Positions 1-8,451 of a DNA stretch of 64,000 nucleotides are shown here, in pieces (within the stretch, counting starts at the first letter, position 1; each line of letters starts with the position of its first letter). The DNA is from Rhizobacter sp. (GTDB lineage Bacteria; Pseudomonadota; Gammaproteobacteria; Burkholderiales; Burkholderiaceae_C), in the NCBI GenBank assembly GCA_025350965.1, contig JANXWV010000129.1, positions 58,617 to 122,616 of the forward strand. Reading direction: 5' to 3'. Made by a program: the position numbers and the translations under genes. The notes beneath the pieces are model-generated. The model was not told the DNA's origin, searched no databases, and saw only the letters and a list, made by a program, of their open reading frames with translations.

Positions 1-661
1 ACAGCCACGGTGCGCAAGCGTGCGCGGCTTGAAGGGCGGGGTCGCTCTTGTGGGTGGCGTAGCGGGCGCGGTACTGCGCCAGCGTGCTGACGAGGCCGAA
101 GCCTTCGGTGCGCCGCAAGGCCCCGGGCAGCGACGGGTACTCGTAGATGTAATCGCCGAGGAACATCACCAGGTCGAGCTGCTCGCCCGCCATGTGGCGC
201 CATGCGGCGTAGTGGCCTGTGTCCCAGCGCTGGCAACTGGCAATGGCGAAGTGCAACGGGGCCGGTGTTGCGTCGGCCGCAGGCGCGGTGCGCGTTCTGC
301 CCGCTGCGCTTTGCTGGCCGAGCGCACGGAAGCGGTACCAATACCAGCGCGCCGGCTCAAGGCCCGAAGGCTCGGCATGCACACAGTGGGCCGAGTCTGC
401 CTCGGCCACTTCCACGCCGCGCGCGGCGATCTCGGTGAAGCCCTCGTCGCGGGCCAGCTCCCATTGCACCGGCACCTGCGAAGGCAGGCTGTTTCCGGTG
501 AGCATGGTCCACAGCACCACGCCATTTGCCTGCGGCTGGCCGGAAGCGATGCCGAGCGCAAACCGCGGCACATCGGCCGCGAGTGCATGGCGCAGCAGCC
601 AGGGCGCGGCGATGCAGGCAGCAGCGCCCTGCAACAGCACGCGGCGCGGGCTCGGCTTCAT
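1..661 (-). CDS. phoD: PhoD-family alkaline phosphatase (5' part, runs off window)
   Basis: N-terminal 220 codons of a secreted phosphodiesterase/alkaline phosphatase of the PhoD family; the C-terminus lies beyond base 1. The start MKPSPRRVLLQG carries twin arginines followed by a hydrophobic stretch ending near HALAAD, a Tat-type signal as is usual for PhoD, which is exported folded with its metal cofactor. An Ig-like N-domain follows (ASGQPQANGVVLWT, then RWYWYRFRA and GRTRTAP), then the start of the catalytic domain (ASCQRWDTG, VMFLGDYIYEY). The ATG lies 13 bases after the stop of the upstream lipoprotein gene on the same strand, so the two are probably co-transcribed. Family assignment is firm; substrate is inferred from the family. 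Confidence 0.88.
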   Translation of the reverse strand, partial: MKPSPRRVLLQGAAACIAAPWLLRHALAADVPRFALGIASGQPQANGVVLWTMLTGNSLPSQVPVQWELARDEGFTEIAARGVEVAEADSAHCVHAEPSGLEPARWYWYRFRALGQQSAAGRTRTAPAADATPAPLHFAIASCQRWDTGHYAAWRHMAGEQLDLVMFLGDYIYEYPSLPGALRRTEGFGLVSTLAQYRARYATHKSDPALQAAHACAPWL

Positions 662-674
662 GCCGACCACTGCA

Positions 675-884
675 TCAAGGCGCGGGCTTCGCATCCGGCG
701 TCACCGCATCGATGGTCTTCTCGATCACCTTTCCTGTGACCTTCACGCCGGTGCTGACGACTGCACCCGCCACCGACACCGCCGCACCGGCGACGGCGGC
801 GACCGCGCAGCCTTGCAGGGCCAGCACTGCGGCCAGCAAGGCCGCCACGCCGCCAGCCCGGCCGGGGCACTCAAACGCCCACAT
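675..884 (-). CDS. small lipoprotein, function unknown
   Basis: A 69-residue product with a short lead (MWAFECPGRAGG), a hydrophobic core and a lipobox-like LALQGC, followed by an Ala/Val/Gly-rich segment and a charged tail ending PDAKPAP. It looks like a lipid-anchored envelope protein; no function can be assigned. The ATG overlaps the stop of the ParA-like gene upstream by about 14 bases in another frame, which implies translational coupling. The phosphatase gene starts 13 bases downstream. A start slightly further in, nearer the hydrophobic core, is also possible. Its only functional clue is its place between a cytoskeletal-type ATPase and a phosphatase. Confidence 0.6.
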   Translation of the reverse strand: MWAFECPGRAGGVAALLAAVLALQGCAVAAVAGAAVSVAGAVVSTGVKVTGKVIEKTIDAVTPDAKPAP

Positions 885-1566
885 CGTCGATCTCGCGGTA
901 CACATCGCGCAGCCACATCTTGACGCGCTGGCGGTCCATCATGCCCAAGCCCCCGCCGGTCGGGTCGGCGGCATTCTTCGCCTTCCAGAAGCTGCTGCTG
1001 CCGGCGTCGATCTTCTGGACCACGCCTTCGTGCAGGCGCCGGATCGAGACGATCTTGGCGCCGAAGTCGAGGGCGCGCTGCTGCTGGCCGGATTGCTCAA
1101 GCACCGAGAAGTCGTTGCCGCGAATCTGGTTGCGCACCAGCACGTACCGCAGGCCGGTGCCGAAGCGGTCGAGCAGCTTTTGCAGCAGGTCGACCGAGTC
1201 CTTGCCCGAGTCCATCACGTGCCAGTAATGGATGGTCATGCCCATCTCGTCGGCCATGTTGACGACGCCCACTTCGTCCATCCAGCGCACCAGCCCGTCG
1301 TGGGTCTGGGCGGCCAGGTCGACGAGCACGCGGCGCTCGGGCTGCTCGGCCGCGGCTTCCACGATCACGTCGAGCGCTTCGTAGTGGTCCATCACCACCG
1401 GCGAGGCGTAGTCGGAATAGAAGCGCATCAGCGCGCCGTGCGAGCGGTCGGTGTCGAAGCCGATGAACGGGATGGCCTTGTCGATGAAGTATTGCGCGAG
1501 CACGCGTGCCGTCAGCGACTTGCCGACGCCGCCTTTCTCACCGCCGATGAAATGGATACGGGCCAT
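871..1566 (-). CDS. ParA/MinD-like P-loop ATPase
   Basis: 231 residues with a deviant Walker A motif at residues 8-17 (GGEKGGVGKS), the signature of the ParA/MinD/SIMIBI class. A switch-like FDTDRS lies near residue 37 and VLVDLAAQ occupies the Walker B position. There is no HTH N-domain and no ParB-like gene beside it, so it is an orphan ParA-type ATPase rather than a chromosome-partition pair. The last bases overlap the start of the lipoprotein gene. A possible sigma-70 promoter on this strand has -10 TAAAGT near 1610 and -35 TTGCGT with a 16-base spacer. Partner and cargo cannot be read from the sequence. Confidence 0.8.
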   Translation of the reverse strand: MARIHFIGGEKGGVGKSLTARVLAQYFIDKAIPFIGFDTDRSHGALMRFYSDYASPVVMDHYEALDVIVEAAAEQPERRVLVDLAAQTHDGLVRWMDEVGVVNMADEMGMTIHYWHVMDSGKDSVDLLQKLLDRFGTGLRYVLVRNQIRGNDFSVLEQSGQQQRALDFGAKIVSIRRLHEGVVQKIDAGSSSFWKAKNAADPTGGGLGMMDRQRVKMWLRDVYREIDDVGV

Positions 1567-1625
1567 CGTGGCTCCTGTGGGTTGGTCTGGGTGGACTATC
1601 GAACGCGCACTTTAACCGCGCGTCG

Positions 1626-1681
1626 GCGTCACGCAATCGTCATGCCCGCGTCACGGCCGCTTCATGCCCGCCGCCTAACGT
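1626..1681 (+). promoter_or_regulatory. Four-repeat Pho box and -10 of the phoA operon
   Basis: Four 7-mers begin at 1626, 1637, 1648 and 1659: GCGTCAC, TCGTCAT, GCGTCAC and GCTTCAT. Each is separated by exactly 4 bases, giving an 11-base period. This matches the PhoB-binding layout (CTGTCAY, 4-base linker). The last repeat ends at 1665, and after 10 bases comes TAACGT (1676-1681), the -10 position expected for a PhoB-dependent promoter that lacks a -35. The alkaline phosphatase gene starts at 1708. Confidence 0.75.
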
Positions 1682-1707
1682 AAGCCGGCATCTTGAAGGA
1701 GCCCTGA

Positions 1708-3165
1708 ATGCGATTGAATGCCTTCGTCGCCGCGTTGTGCGGCGTCTTCACACTGGCCGCTTGCAGCTCGGTTGACAGCCCGACGGTGGCCGCCGCAACG
1801 CCTGTCGCCACCCCGAAGAACGTCATCTTCTTCCTCGGCGATGGCTACGGCATGGTGCCGATGACCGCCGCCCGCATCTACGCCGCCGGCGAAGACGGCG
1901 AACTCACCATCGACACCTTCCCGGAAACCGCGTTCGTCAAGACCTACTCGAACGACGCGCAGGTCACCGACAGTGCGCCGTCGATGTCGGCCTACATGAC
2001 CGGCGTGAAGATGAACAACGAAGTGGTCTCGATGTCGCAGGACACGAAGGCCACCGATGCCAACGGCGCGGCCTACATCAATGGCGCAGACAGCACCTGC
2101 CCGGCGACCGGCAACGGCACCCCCGTGACCACGTTGCTGGAACTGGCCAAGGCCGCCGGTCGTGGCACCGGTGTCGTGACCACCACCCGCGTCACGCACG
2201 CCACGCCGGCGGCCACCTACGCGCACATCTGCCACCGCGACGGCGAGAACACCATTGCGGCGCAACTCGTGCCGGGCGGTGCCGGATACAACGACAAGCT
2301 CGCCGACGGCGTCGACGTGATCCTGGGCGGCGGCTGGCAGCACTTCCTGCCCAAGGGCGCGGCCGCGGGTTCGAGCCGCACCGACACGCGCGACCTGGTT
2401 GCCGAGATGAAGGCCAAGGGCTACGCCTACGTGACCGACCGCGCCGGCCTGACCGCCACACCCGGCAGCACCGCGCGCCTGCTGGGCCTGTTCACCAAAG
2501 GCCACATGAACTTCGACCTCGACCGCGACGCCACCGCCGAGCCCAGCCTGGCCGAGATGACCACCGCCGCGATGGACGCGCTGGCCGCGACCAAGAAGAA
2601 CGGCTACTTCCTGATGGTGGAGGGCGGGCGCATCGACCAGGCGCTGCACCCCACGCTCGGCCGCAAGGCGCTGCAGGACGCGAAGGCGTTCGACGACGCC
2701 ATCAAGGCCGCCATCGCCAAGGCCCGGCTGACCGACCCGCTGCTTGCGAACACGCTGATCGTGGTCACCGCGGACCACGACCACACGATGGTGATGAACG
2801 GCTATGCCGCGCTGACCGGCAAGACCACCGACACCCACCCCGGCATCCTGGGCCTGATGCGCAGCTATACCGACCCGACCACCCCGGCGCTCGACGCCGA
2901 CGGCAAGCCCTTCACCACGCTGGTGTTCGGCAACGGCGAGAACCGCGTGAGCGGCAGCCGCGGCCTGATGGCCACGTTGACCGACGCAGCAGTGTTCGAC
3001 AAGAACTACCACCAGGAAGCGGCCGTGCAAATGCCCACCGGCAGCGAAACCCACGGCGGCGCCGATGTGTTCCTGGGCGCGATGGGCATGGGCTCGGACA
3101 CCTTCCACGGCCTGCTCGACAACACGCGCATCTTCAGCCTCGTCAAGGCCGCCGCCGGCTTGTAA
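1708..3165 (+). CDS. phoA: Alkaline phosphatase, PhoA family (lipoprotein copy)
   Basis: 485 residues, close to the usual PhoA length. It hydrolyses phosphomonoesters outside the inner membrane to release phosphate. The N-terminus has a lipobox (TLAAC, Cys19), so this copy is probably lipid-anchored. The metal-binding opening NVIFFLGDG sits near residues 38-46 and the nucleophile motif DSAPS has Ser89. Downstream are MVEGGRIDQALH, VTADHDHT and SETHGG, which supply zinc/magnesium ligands. Start and RBS (AAGGAG about 8 bases upstream) are clear. It heads a run with a second, similar phosphatase 28 bases downstream and lies behind a strong Pho box, so induction by phosphate starvation is the expected control. 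Confidence 0.94.
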   Translation: MRLNAFVAALCGVFTLAACSSVDSPTVAAATPVATPKNVIFFLGDGYGMVPMTAARIYAAGEDGELTIDTFPETAFVKTYSNDAQVTDSAPSMSAYMTGVKMNNEVVSMSQDTKATDANGAAYINGADSTCPATGNGTPVTTLLELAKAAGRGTGVVTTTRVTHATPAATYAHICHRDGENTIAAQLVPGGAGYNDKLADGVDVILGGGWQHFLPKGAAAGSSRTDTRDLVAEMKAKGYAYVTDRAGLTATPGSTARLLGLFTKGHMNFDLDRDATAEPSLAEMTTAAMDALAATKKNGYFLMVEGGRIDQALHPTLGRKALQDAKAFDDAIKAAIAKARLTDPLLANTLIVVTADHDHTMVMNGYAALTGKTTDTHPGILGLMRSYTDPTTPALDADGKPFTTLVFGNGENRVSGSRGLMATLTDAAVFDKNYHQEAAVQMPTGSETHGGADVFLGAMGMGSDTFHGLLDNTRIFSLVKAAAGL

Positions 3166-3193
3166 GCCGCCCCACCCGACCACGGAGTTTCGA

Positions 3194-4621
3194 ATGACCC
3201 AACACACCCTTCAAGCCACCACGCTGGCAGCGCTGCTCGCCGCTGCGTTGGCGCCCACCGCCAGCTTCGCCGCCGGCGAAGCCAAGAACGTGATCTTCTT
3301 CCTGGGTGACGGCATGGGCCCGGTCACCACCACCGCCGCGCGCATCTGGAAGTACAAGGAAGAGGGCACCCTCCACATGCAGGCGCTGCCCTACACCGCG
3401 CGCGTCAAGACCTATTCGCTCGACGCGCAGACGACCGACAGCGCGCCCTCGATGGCCGCCTACATGACCGGCGTGAAAACGCGCAACGAAGTGCTCGGGA
3501 TGGACGGCGGCACGAAGGCCGTCGCGCCGAGCAAGGACGCGGCAACGAATGTCAGCAATGCGGTCAACAACTGCCCGGCAGCAGGCAACGGCGCGGCGTC
3601 GGCCAACCTGCTTGAACTGGCCAAGGCCAAAGGCAAGGCCATCGGTTCCGTGACCACCGCACGGCTCACGCATGCCACGCCAGGCGCCACCTATGCACAC
3701 GTGTGCCACCGCGACACCGAGTACGAGATCGCGCGCCAGGCCGTGCCCGGCGGCACCGGCTACAACGCCGCACTCGGCGCGGGGCTCGACGTGATGATGG
3801 GTGGCATCAGCTACTACTGGCGCCCGTATGTGGCGGGCACCACGCCGCGCGGCCGGCCCGATGGGCGCGACCTGGTCGCCGAGTTGCAGGCCGGCGGCTA
3901 CACCTACGTGAACGACCTGACCACGATGAACGCCGCGCCGGTGGTGGCGGGCAGCAAGCTCATCGGCCTGTACGACTTCGCGCTGTCGCAGGGCCACATG
4001 TCGTACGAGCTCGACCGCGATGCCACCAAGGAACCGAGCCTGGCGCAGATGACCGCCAAGGCCATCGACGTGCTGTCGAAGAACGCGAACGGCTTCTTCC
4101 TGATGGTCGAGGGCGGCCGCATCGACCATGCGCTGCATGGCACCAATGCCGCGCGGGCGCTGGCCGACACCATTGCGTTCGACGACGCGGTCAAGGCTGC
4201 CATCGACAAGGTCAAGGTGTTCGACCCCACGCTTGCGAACACCCTGATCGTGGTCACTGCCGACCATGACCACACGATGGCCTTCAACGGCTACGGCAAG
4301 CGCGGCACCGACGTGCTGGGCTTGAACATCAACTACGCCACCGGCCAGCCCAGCAAGGACGCGAACGGCGTGAACTACACGACGCTGGTGTTCGGCAACG
4401 GCGCGGTGCGGCCGGACGTGCGCGCCAACCTCGACGGCACGGTGGTTGCGGGCAAGGACTACCTGCAGGAAGTGGCCATTCGCCGCGGCAGTGCGGGTTC
4501 CGAAACCCATGGCGGCGGCGATGTGATGCTGTTCGCTGACGGTGCCGGTGCCAAGACGTTCAAGGGCACGATCGACAACACGAAGGTGTTCACGCTCGTC
4601 AAGGCTGCGGCGGGGTATTGA
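3194..4621 (+). CDS. phoA: Alkaline phosphatase, PhoA family (second tandem copy)
   Basis: 475 residues, a paralogue of the preceding gene. It has a cleavable signal peptide (cleavage near ASFAAG) instead of a lipobox. It keeps NVIFFLGDGMG, DSAPS with Ser83, MVEGGRIDHALH, VTADHDHT and SETHGGGD, so both copies look catalytically intact. The copies have diverged enough to be an old duplication or co-acquired paralogues rather than a recent one. I chose MTQHTL as start because a signal peptide follows at once; a longer frame would run back into the upstream gene. Probably transcribed from the upstream Pho-box promoter. One anchored and one soluble form may spread activity between envelope and periplasm (inference). 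Confidence 0.93.
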   Translation: MTQHTLQATTLAALLAAALAPTASFAAGEAKNVIFFLGDGMGPVTTTAARIWKYKEEGTLHMQALPYTARVKTYSLDAQTTDSAPSMAAYMTGVKTRNEVLGMDGGTKAVAPSKDAATNVSNAVNNCPAAGNGAASANLLELAKAKGKAIGSVTTARLTHATPGATYAHVCHRDTEYEIARQAVPGGTGYNAALGAGLDVMMGGISYYWRPYVAGTTPRGRPDGRDLVAELQAGGYTYVNDLTTMNAAPVVAGSKLIGLYDFALSQGHMSYELDRDATKEPSLAQMTAKAIDVLSKNANGFFLMVEGGRIDHALHGTNAARALADTIAFDDAVKAAIDKVKVFDPTLANTLIVVTADHDHTMAFNGYGKRGTDVLGLNINYATGQPSKDANGVNYTTLVFGNGAVRPDVRANLDGTVVAGKDYLQEVAIRRGSAGSETHGGGDVMLFADGAGAKTFKGTIDNTKVFTLVKAAAGY

Positions 4622-4622
4622 G

Positions 4623-5543
4623 ATGAAGCGGGTCGTTGCAATGCTGGCGCGGTGCCTTGGTCACGTGCGCGTCGGAGCGGGCCAAGGCCACCGGGCGACC
4701 GCCTACGCTCATGCCCGGGGCCGGGGCCCCGGGCGCTCGCCAGGCACAAACAGTCCACTGGACTGTTTATGTCCGGGCTTTCTCCCCCGGCCCGGAGTAC
4801 CGCGCCTCCTCCTTGACGTCGCTGCGGCGGTCACCCGGTGGCCTCGGCTTCCAACTGTCTGTGGTGCCTCCACCCGGTTGTTGAGCGCCTCCGGTGTGCT
4901 CGCGCTGGGCGCGGCGAGCATGTCCGCGCACGCCGCGCCGCTGCCCGATGTCGATGCGCTCGTCACCTACGAAACGCGCCAGCTCACCACCGCCGGTGTG
5001 TTGCGCACCGAGCGTTGGCAAGAGCGGCTGGTGCGGCACGGTGATGCGGTATGGACAGCGCGCGTGCTGCCCGCCGGCCAGGCGGCACTGCATGCCAACG
5101 AGAGCGCGGCCGAGCATGCGGGCCACAAGCACTTCGACTTCGACAGTGCGGCGCGGCTGGTCGAGCGCACGCCGAGCGGCGAGTTGCGCCTGCGCTTCGT
5201 GGACCGCGAACACAAGGTGGTCGTGAGCGTGCCGAAGGCCGAATACGGCGCGGTCGGCTTTGATGGCAGCTGGGACGCCGCAGCGCACATCGTGCCGCCC
5301 GCCGTGGTGGCACGCATGGGTGTTGCGTCGGCCGACGGCTGGCGCACCGAGAATGCCAAAGGTTGGAGCCACAAGCTGCGCTGGTCGGCGGCGCAGCAGG
5401 TGCCGCTGCGCGTCGAGTCGCGGCGCGACGATGGCAGCGTGACGCGGGTGGTCACGGTCACGCCGATGCCGGCAGCGGCGGCCCTGCCCTGGAGCGGCAT
5501 CGACGCTTTCGCCCAGAAGGACTATGACGATTTCATGGACTGA
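4623..5543 (+). CDS. Periplasmic protein of unknown function with inverted-repeat insertion in its leader
   Basis: No family recognised. The ATG follows the phosphatase stop by one base (coupling) and the frame is open for 306 codons. The first 12 residues (MKRVVAMLARCL) look like the charged start of a signal peptide, whereas a hydrophobic core ending in an AHA-A cleavage site (LLSASGVLALGAASMSAHA) comes only about 75 residues later. Between them lies the repeat element at 4681-4846, read through in frame. The mature part (from APLPDVDALV) is about 210 residues, soluble, with a WSHKLRWS segment and an acidic end KDYDDFMD. TTG codons at 4878 and 4881 are alternative starts that would yield a short signal peptide. 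The context suggests a phosphate-regulated exported protein. Confidence 0.65.
   Translation: MKRVVAMLARCLGHVRVGAGQGHRATAYAHARGRGPGRSPGTNSPLDCLCPGFLPRPGVPRLLLDVAAAVTRWPRLPTVCGASTRLLSASGVLALGAASMSAHAAPLPDVDALVTYETRQLTTAGVLRTERWQERLVRHGDAVWTARVLPAGQAALHANESAAEHAGHKHFDFDSAARLVERTPSGELRLRFVDREHKVVVSVPKAEYGAVGFDGSWDAAAHIVPPAVVARMGVASADGWRTENAKGWSHKLRWSAAQQVPLRVESRRDDGSVTRVVTVTPMPAAAALPWSGIDAFAQKDYDDFMD
4681..4846. repeat. MITE/REP-like element with 23-bp terminal inverted repeats
   Basis: The ends at 4681-4703 and 4824-4846 are inverted copies differing at 2 of 23 positions (core GCCRAGGCCACCGGG). Inside are a GC palindrome (4718-4737) and a perfect 10-base-arm palindrome at 4748-4768 (AAACAGTCCA, C, TGGACTGTTT). 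There is no transposase frame, so it would be a non-autonomous element. A related sequence lies at 37930-37996. No clear target-site duplication is visible. Confidence 0.6.
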
Positions 5544-5640
5544 CGCCGACGCCGACGCCGACGCAGACGCCGACGCCGAGACAGTGCCTGCGCACTGTCG
5601 AGTGGCTGCCGATGGCCCAGGCGCCTGCAAGCGCCTGGGC
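5542..5640. repeat. GACGCC hexamer repeat followed by two perfect hairpins
   Basis: 5542-5580 is about six copies of GACGCC with one variant unit, starting over the stop codon of the upstream gene. It is followed by a hairpin at 5581-5598 (arms ACAGTGC/GCACTGT, loop CTGC) and another at 5615-5640 (10-base arms GCCCAGGCGC/GCGCCTGGGC, loop CTGCAA). Neither hairpin has a T-tract. They may protect the 3' end of the phoA-operon mRNA ahead of the true terminator. Confidence 0.55.
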
Positions 5641-5680
5641 TGAACTCGAACAACACGCAGTCAGTCTTCGAAGAGGGTTC

Positions 5681-5714
5681 GGCCGCGGGCAATACGCCTG
5701 CGGCCTTTTGTTTT
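5681..5714 (+). terminator. Rho-independent terminator of the phoA operon
   Basis: Stem GGCCGCGGGC / GCCTGCGGCC (one G-T pair), loop AATAC, followed by TTTTGTTTT. This is a textbook intrinsic terminator on the plus strand, placed after the phosphatase genes and the unknown exported protein. Confidence 0.85.
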
Positions 5715-5814
5715 CGGGCGTGCCGTCGTGCGGCTCAGCGCGCGAGGAAGCGCTCGAACACGTGCTGCGCTTCGCGCAGGAACTGCGGCCCCCACGCGCA
5801 CTCGGTGGGGTGGT

Positions 5815-6561
5815 TCAGCCGCGGCCCACGAACGGCATCTTCGTGGCCATCACGGTCATGAACTGCACGTTGGCTTCGAGCGGCAGGCTGGCCATGTGCA
5901 CGACCGCGTCGGCCACGTGCTTCAGGTCCATGCGCGGCTCGGCCATCAGCGTGCCATTGGCCTGCAGTACGCCGGTGGTCATGCGCTGCGTCATGTCGCT
6001 GGCGGCGTTGCCGATGTCGATCTGGCACACCGCGATGTCGTGCGCGCGGCCGTCGAGCGAGCCCACTTTCGTCAGGCCCAGCACGCCGTGCTTGGTGGAC
6101 GTGTAGGGCGCACTGAGCGGGCGCGGCATGGTGGCCGAGATCGAGCCGTTGTTGATGATGCGGCCGCCCTGCGGTGTTTGTGCCTTCATCACGCGGAAGG
6201 CCTGCTGCATGCACAGGAATACGCCGGTCAGGTTGATGTCGACCACCGCCTTCCACTGCTCGAACGTCAGCTCGTCCATCGGCACGGCGGGTGCGCCCAT
6301 GCCGGCGTTGTTGAAGAGCAGGTCGAGCCGGCCGAACTTCGCGACCGTCGCGTCGAACAGGGCGCGCACGGCGGCCGGGTCGGTCACGTCGGCGGGCAGG
6401 GCCAGCGCATGGCCCGCATTCGCACCGGCGAGCGACGCCGTTTCCTGCAAGGGCTCGGCGCGCCGGCCCGCGAGCACGACCTGGTAGCCGGCCGCAAGCA
6501 GGGCAAGCGATGCGGCACGGCCGATGCCGGTGCCGGCGCCGGTGACGATGGCGGTTTTCAT
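5815..6561 (-). CDS. Short-chain dehydrogenase/reductase (SDR)
   Basis: 248 residues, a classical NAD(P)-dependent SDR. The cofactor motif TGAGTGIG is at residues 8-15, NNAGMG near 90, a catalytic Ser in GSIS and the YTSTK pair. A Ser/Arg-rich GRRAEPL after the second strand hints at NADPH. The substrate cannot be told. The ATG is taken at MKTAIVTG because the Rossmann fold begins at once. The gene upstream on the same strand (BPSS1780 type) ends 53 bases before it, so the two may be co-transcribed. Confidence 0.9.
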   Translation of the reverse strand: MKTAIVTGAGTGIGRAASLALLAAGYQVVLAGRRAEPLQETASLAGANAGHALALPADVTDPAAVRALFDATVAKFGRLDLLFNNAGMGAPAVPMDELTFEQWKAVVDINLTGVFLCMQQAFRVMKAQTPQGGRIINNGSISATMPRPLSAPYTSTKHGVLGLTKVGSLDGRAHDIAVCQIDIGNAASDMTQRMTTGVLQANGTLMAEPRMDLKHVADAVVHMASLPLEANVQFMTVMATKMPFVGRG

Positions 6562-6614
6562 GGGTGGGCTCCTCGGGGGCGGTGGGTAAACAGGGGCATC
6601 TCGCTGCGGCCGGC

Positions 6615-7436
6615 TTAGATCGAGGCCGGCGGCGCTGGCGGTGGGGGCACGGCGTCGTTGGCCGTGAAGCTGTCGGCAAAGGTGAAGTAGAGCGACGCGT
6701 AGAACACCGTCGTGATGAACAGCGACATCGGCACTGCTGCGGCCGCGAATGCTTTGGCCGCGCCGAGCAGGCCGAACACCAGGCTGCCGAAGGCGCCCAG
6801 CCCGGCCACCAGCGCGAACCACATCAAGCTGTAGACCGTGAAGGCACCGCGGTTGCGCCAGCAGGCCAGCGTGCTTGAGAAAAGCGATTGCGCGGCGCCT
6901 TGCGTGTCCCAGTGCACCAGCGCGGGGGCATGCCAGAACGGCACCGAGAGCAAGCCCGCCAGGCCGAAGCGCACCAGCATGCCGAACAGCAGGCGCGGGT
7001 CGGCCAGCTTGGCCGCCACGACCTCGGGCGCGGTCTGCGCGGCGGGCAGCGCGTCCATCAGCGCGTCGAACGCGCCGCCATCGACGCGGTCGCTCAGCCA
7101 AAGCACGGCGTAGGTCGACGCGGCGTACAGAAGCCCGAGTTGAAGGATCGCCACGGCCTCCCGCCGCGGGCCCTGGAAGGGCAGGGCATAGACACGCGGC
7201 GTGACCGGCTGGCCGGCCATGACCTGCTGTGTGGCGATCATGAAGGCCAGCGTGACCAAGGGCAGCAGCACCAGTACCAGCAGCGGGCCGATGACCGGCA
7301 ACAAGGCCAGCACGACCACCGCGAACATGAACGCGGCGAAGAGCGCGGTGAATGCCATGGGCCGCTTGAAGAATACCCGGAAGCCCTGGCGCACCCAAGT
7401 GGCGCCATGGCCGGCCGATACGGTTTGAAGTTGCAT
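6615..7436 (-). CDS. BPSS1780-family inner-membrane protein
   Basis: 273 residues with about six hydrophobic helices (for example the stretches around [14 protein letters not shown] and [16 protein letters not shown]). It opens with the conserved [15 protein letters not shown] pattern seen in the beta-proteobacterial BPSS1780 family. Function is unknown; the topology suggests an integral membrane protein with no soluble domain. It lies 17 bases downstream of thrB on the same strand, a pairing common in Burkholderiales. The C-terminus is Pro/Ala-rich (PPPPAPP). Confidence 0.82.
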   Translation of the reverse strand: MQLQTVSAGHGATWVRQGFRVFFKRPMAFTALFAAFMFAVVVLALLPVIGPLLVLVLLPLVTLAFMIATQQVMAGQPVTPRVYALPFQGPRREAVAILQLGLLYAASTYAVLWLSDRVDGGAFDALMDALPAAQTAPEVVAAKLADPRLLFGMLVRFGLAGLLSVPFWHAPALVHWDTQGAAQSLFSSTLACWRNRGAFTVYSLMWFALVAGLGAFGSLVFGLLGAAKAFAAAAVPMSLFITTVFYASLYFTFADSFTANDAVPPPPAPPASI

Positions 7437-7453
7437 GAAGAAGGGGAGTCAGG

Positions 7454-8425
7454 TCAGGTGAGCACCGCGTGCCACGGGTTGGCGATGTGCTCGCGCAGCA
7501 CGCGCTCGAAGTGGGCTGGGTCGTGGGCCTGCAGCAACGCGGCGTCGCGCGGCAGGTGCAGGTCCCACAGGCGGGAGATCCAGAAACGCAGCGCGGCGGC
7601 GCGCATCAGTGCGGGCATCAGGCGCAGCTCGGTGCCGTGCAGAGGCCGCTCGCGGTGGTACGCCCCCACGAGTGCCTGCGCGCGGTCGGCATCGAGCCGG
7701 CCGGTGGCGAGGTCGGCGCACCAGTCGTTCAGGCACACCGCGATGTCGAACAGCCAGGTGTCGACGCCCGCGAAGTAGAAGTCGAACAGGCCGCTGATCT
7801 CGGCGCCGGTGGGGCCGCGCTCGAACATCACGTTGTCGCGGAACAGGTCGGCGTGGATCGGCCCAACGGGCAGTTCCGCGAAGGCCGGTGAGGCCGCCAG
7901 CTGTTGTTGGTAGGCCAATTCGGTGTCGAGCAGCGCTGCCTCGGCCGCGTCGAGGTGCGGCGCAATCAGCGGCGCGGTCTCGGCCCACCACGCCAGGCCG
8001 CGCAGGTGCGCCTGCCGCCCCGGCCAGTCGGCGGCCGCGATGTGCATGCGCGCGAGTACGGCGCCCAGGCGTTCGCAATCGGCGGCATCGGGCGCCAGAT
8101 GGTGCGTGCCGCGCAGCCGGTCGACCACGGCGGCGGGCTTGCCTTGAACCGTGTGCAGGATCGTGCCGAGCGCGTCGGCCTTCGGGCCGGGCACGGGCAG
8201 GCCGCGCGCGGCCAGGTGCTGCATCAGGCCCAGGTAAAACGGCAGTTGCGCGGGGGTGAGGCGCTCGAACACCGTCAGCACGTAGCGGCCGCCGGTGGTG
8301 TCGGCGAAGTAGTTGGTGTTCTCGATGCCGCTGCGAATGCCGGTCAGCGCCGTCAGCTCGCCGAGACCGAGACGAGCCATGAGTGCGCCGGCCTCGGCGA
8401 GCGAGACTTCGGTGTAGACCGCCAT
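7454..8425 (-). CDS. thrB: Homoserine kinase (ThrB, choline-kinase-like type)
   Basis: 323 residues; phosphorylates L-homoserine in threonine biosynthesis. This is the APH/choline-kinase-fold form used by many beta-proteobacteria, not the GHMP form of E. coli. Visible motifs are GIENTNYF in the nucleotide-binding loop, [12 protein letters not shown] (catalytic loop with HxDxxxxN) and FDFYFAG (metal-binding DFG-like Asp). The start MAVYTEVS is the family N-terminus. The DUF2782 gene ends 26 bases upstream on the same strand and is probably in the same transcript. Confidence 0.94.
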   Translation of the reverse strand: MAVYTEVSLAEAGALMARLGLGELTALTGIRSGIENTNYFADTTGGRYVLTVFERLTPAQLPFYLGLMQHLAARGLPVPGPKADALGTILHTVQGKPAAVVDRLRGTHHLAPDAADCERLGAVLARMHIAAADWPGRQAHLRGLAWWAETAPLIAPHLDAAEAALLDTELAYQQQLAASPAFAELPVGPIHADLFRDNVMFERGPTGAEISGLFDFYFAGVDTWLFDIAVCLNDWCADLATGRLDADRAQALVGAYHRERPLHGTELRLMPALMRAAALRFWISRLWDLHLPRDAALLQAHDPAHFERVLREHIANPWHAVLT

Positions 8426-8451
8426 GAAGGGTGCTGCGGGCGGGAGGATGC

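Noticed and set aside
1675..4510. Long antisense frames across the two alkaline phosphatases
   Set aside because: Gly/Val/His-rich translation typical of antisense of GC-rich genes; the plus-strand genes are conserved and have proper starts.
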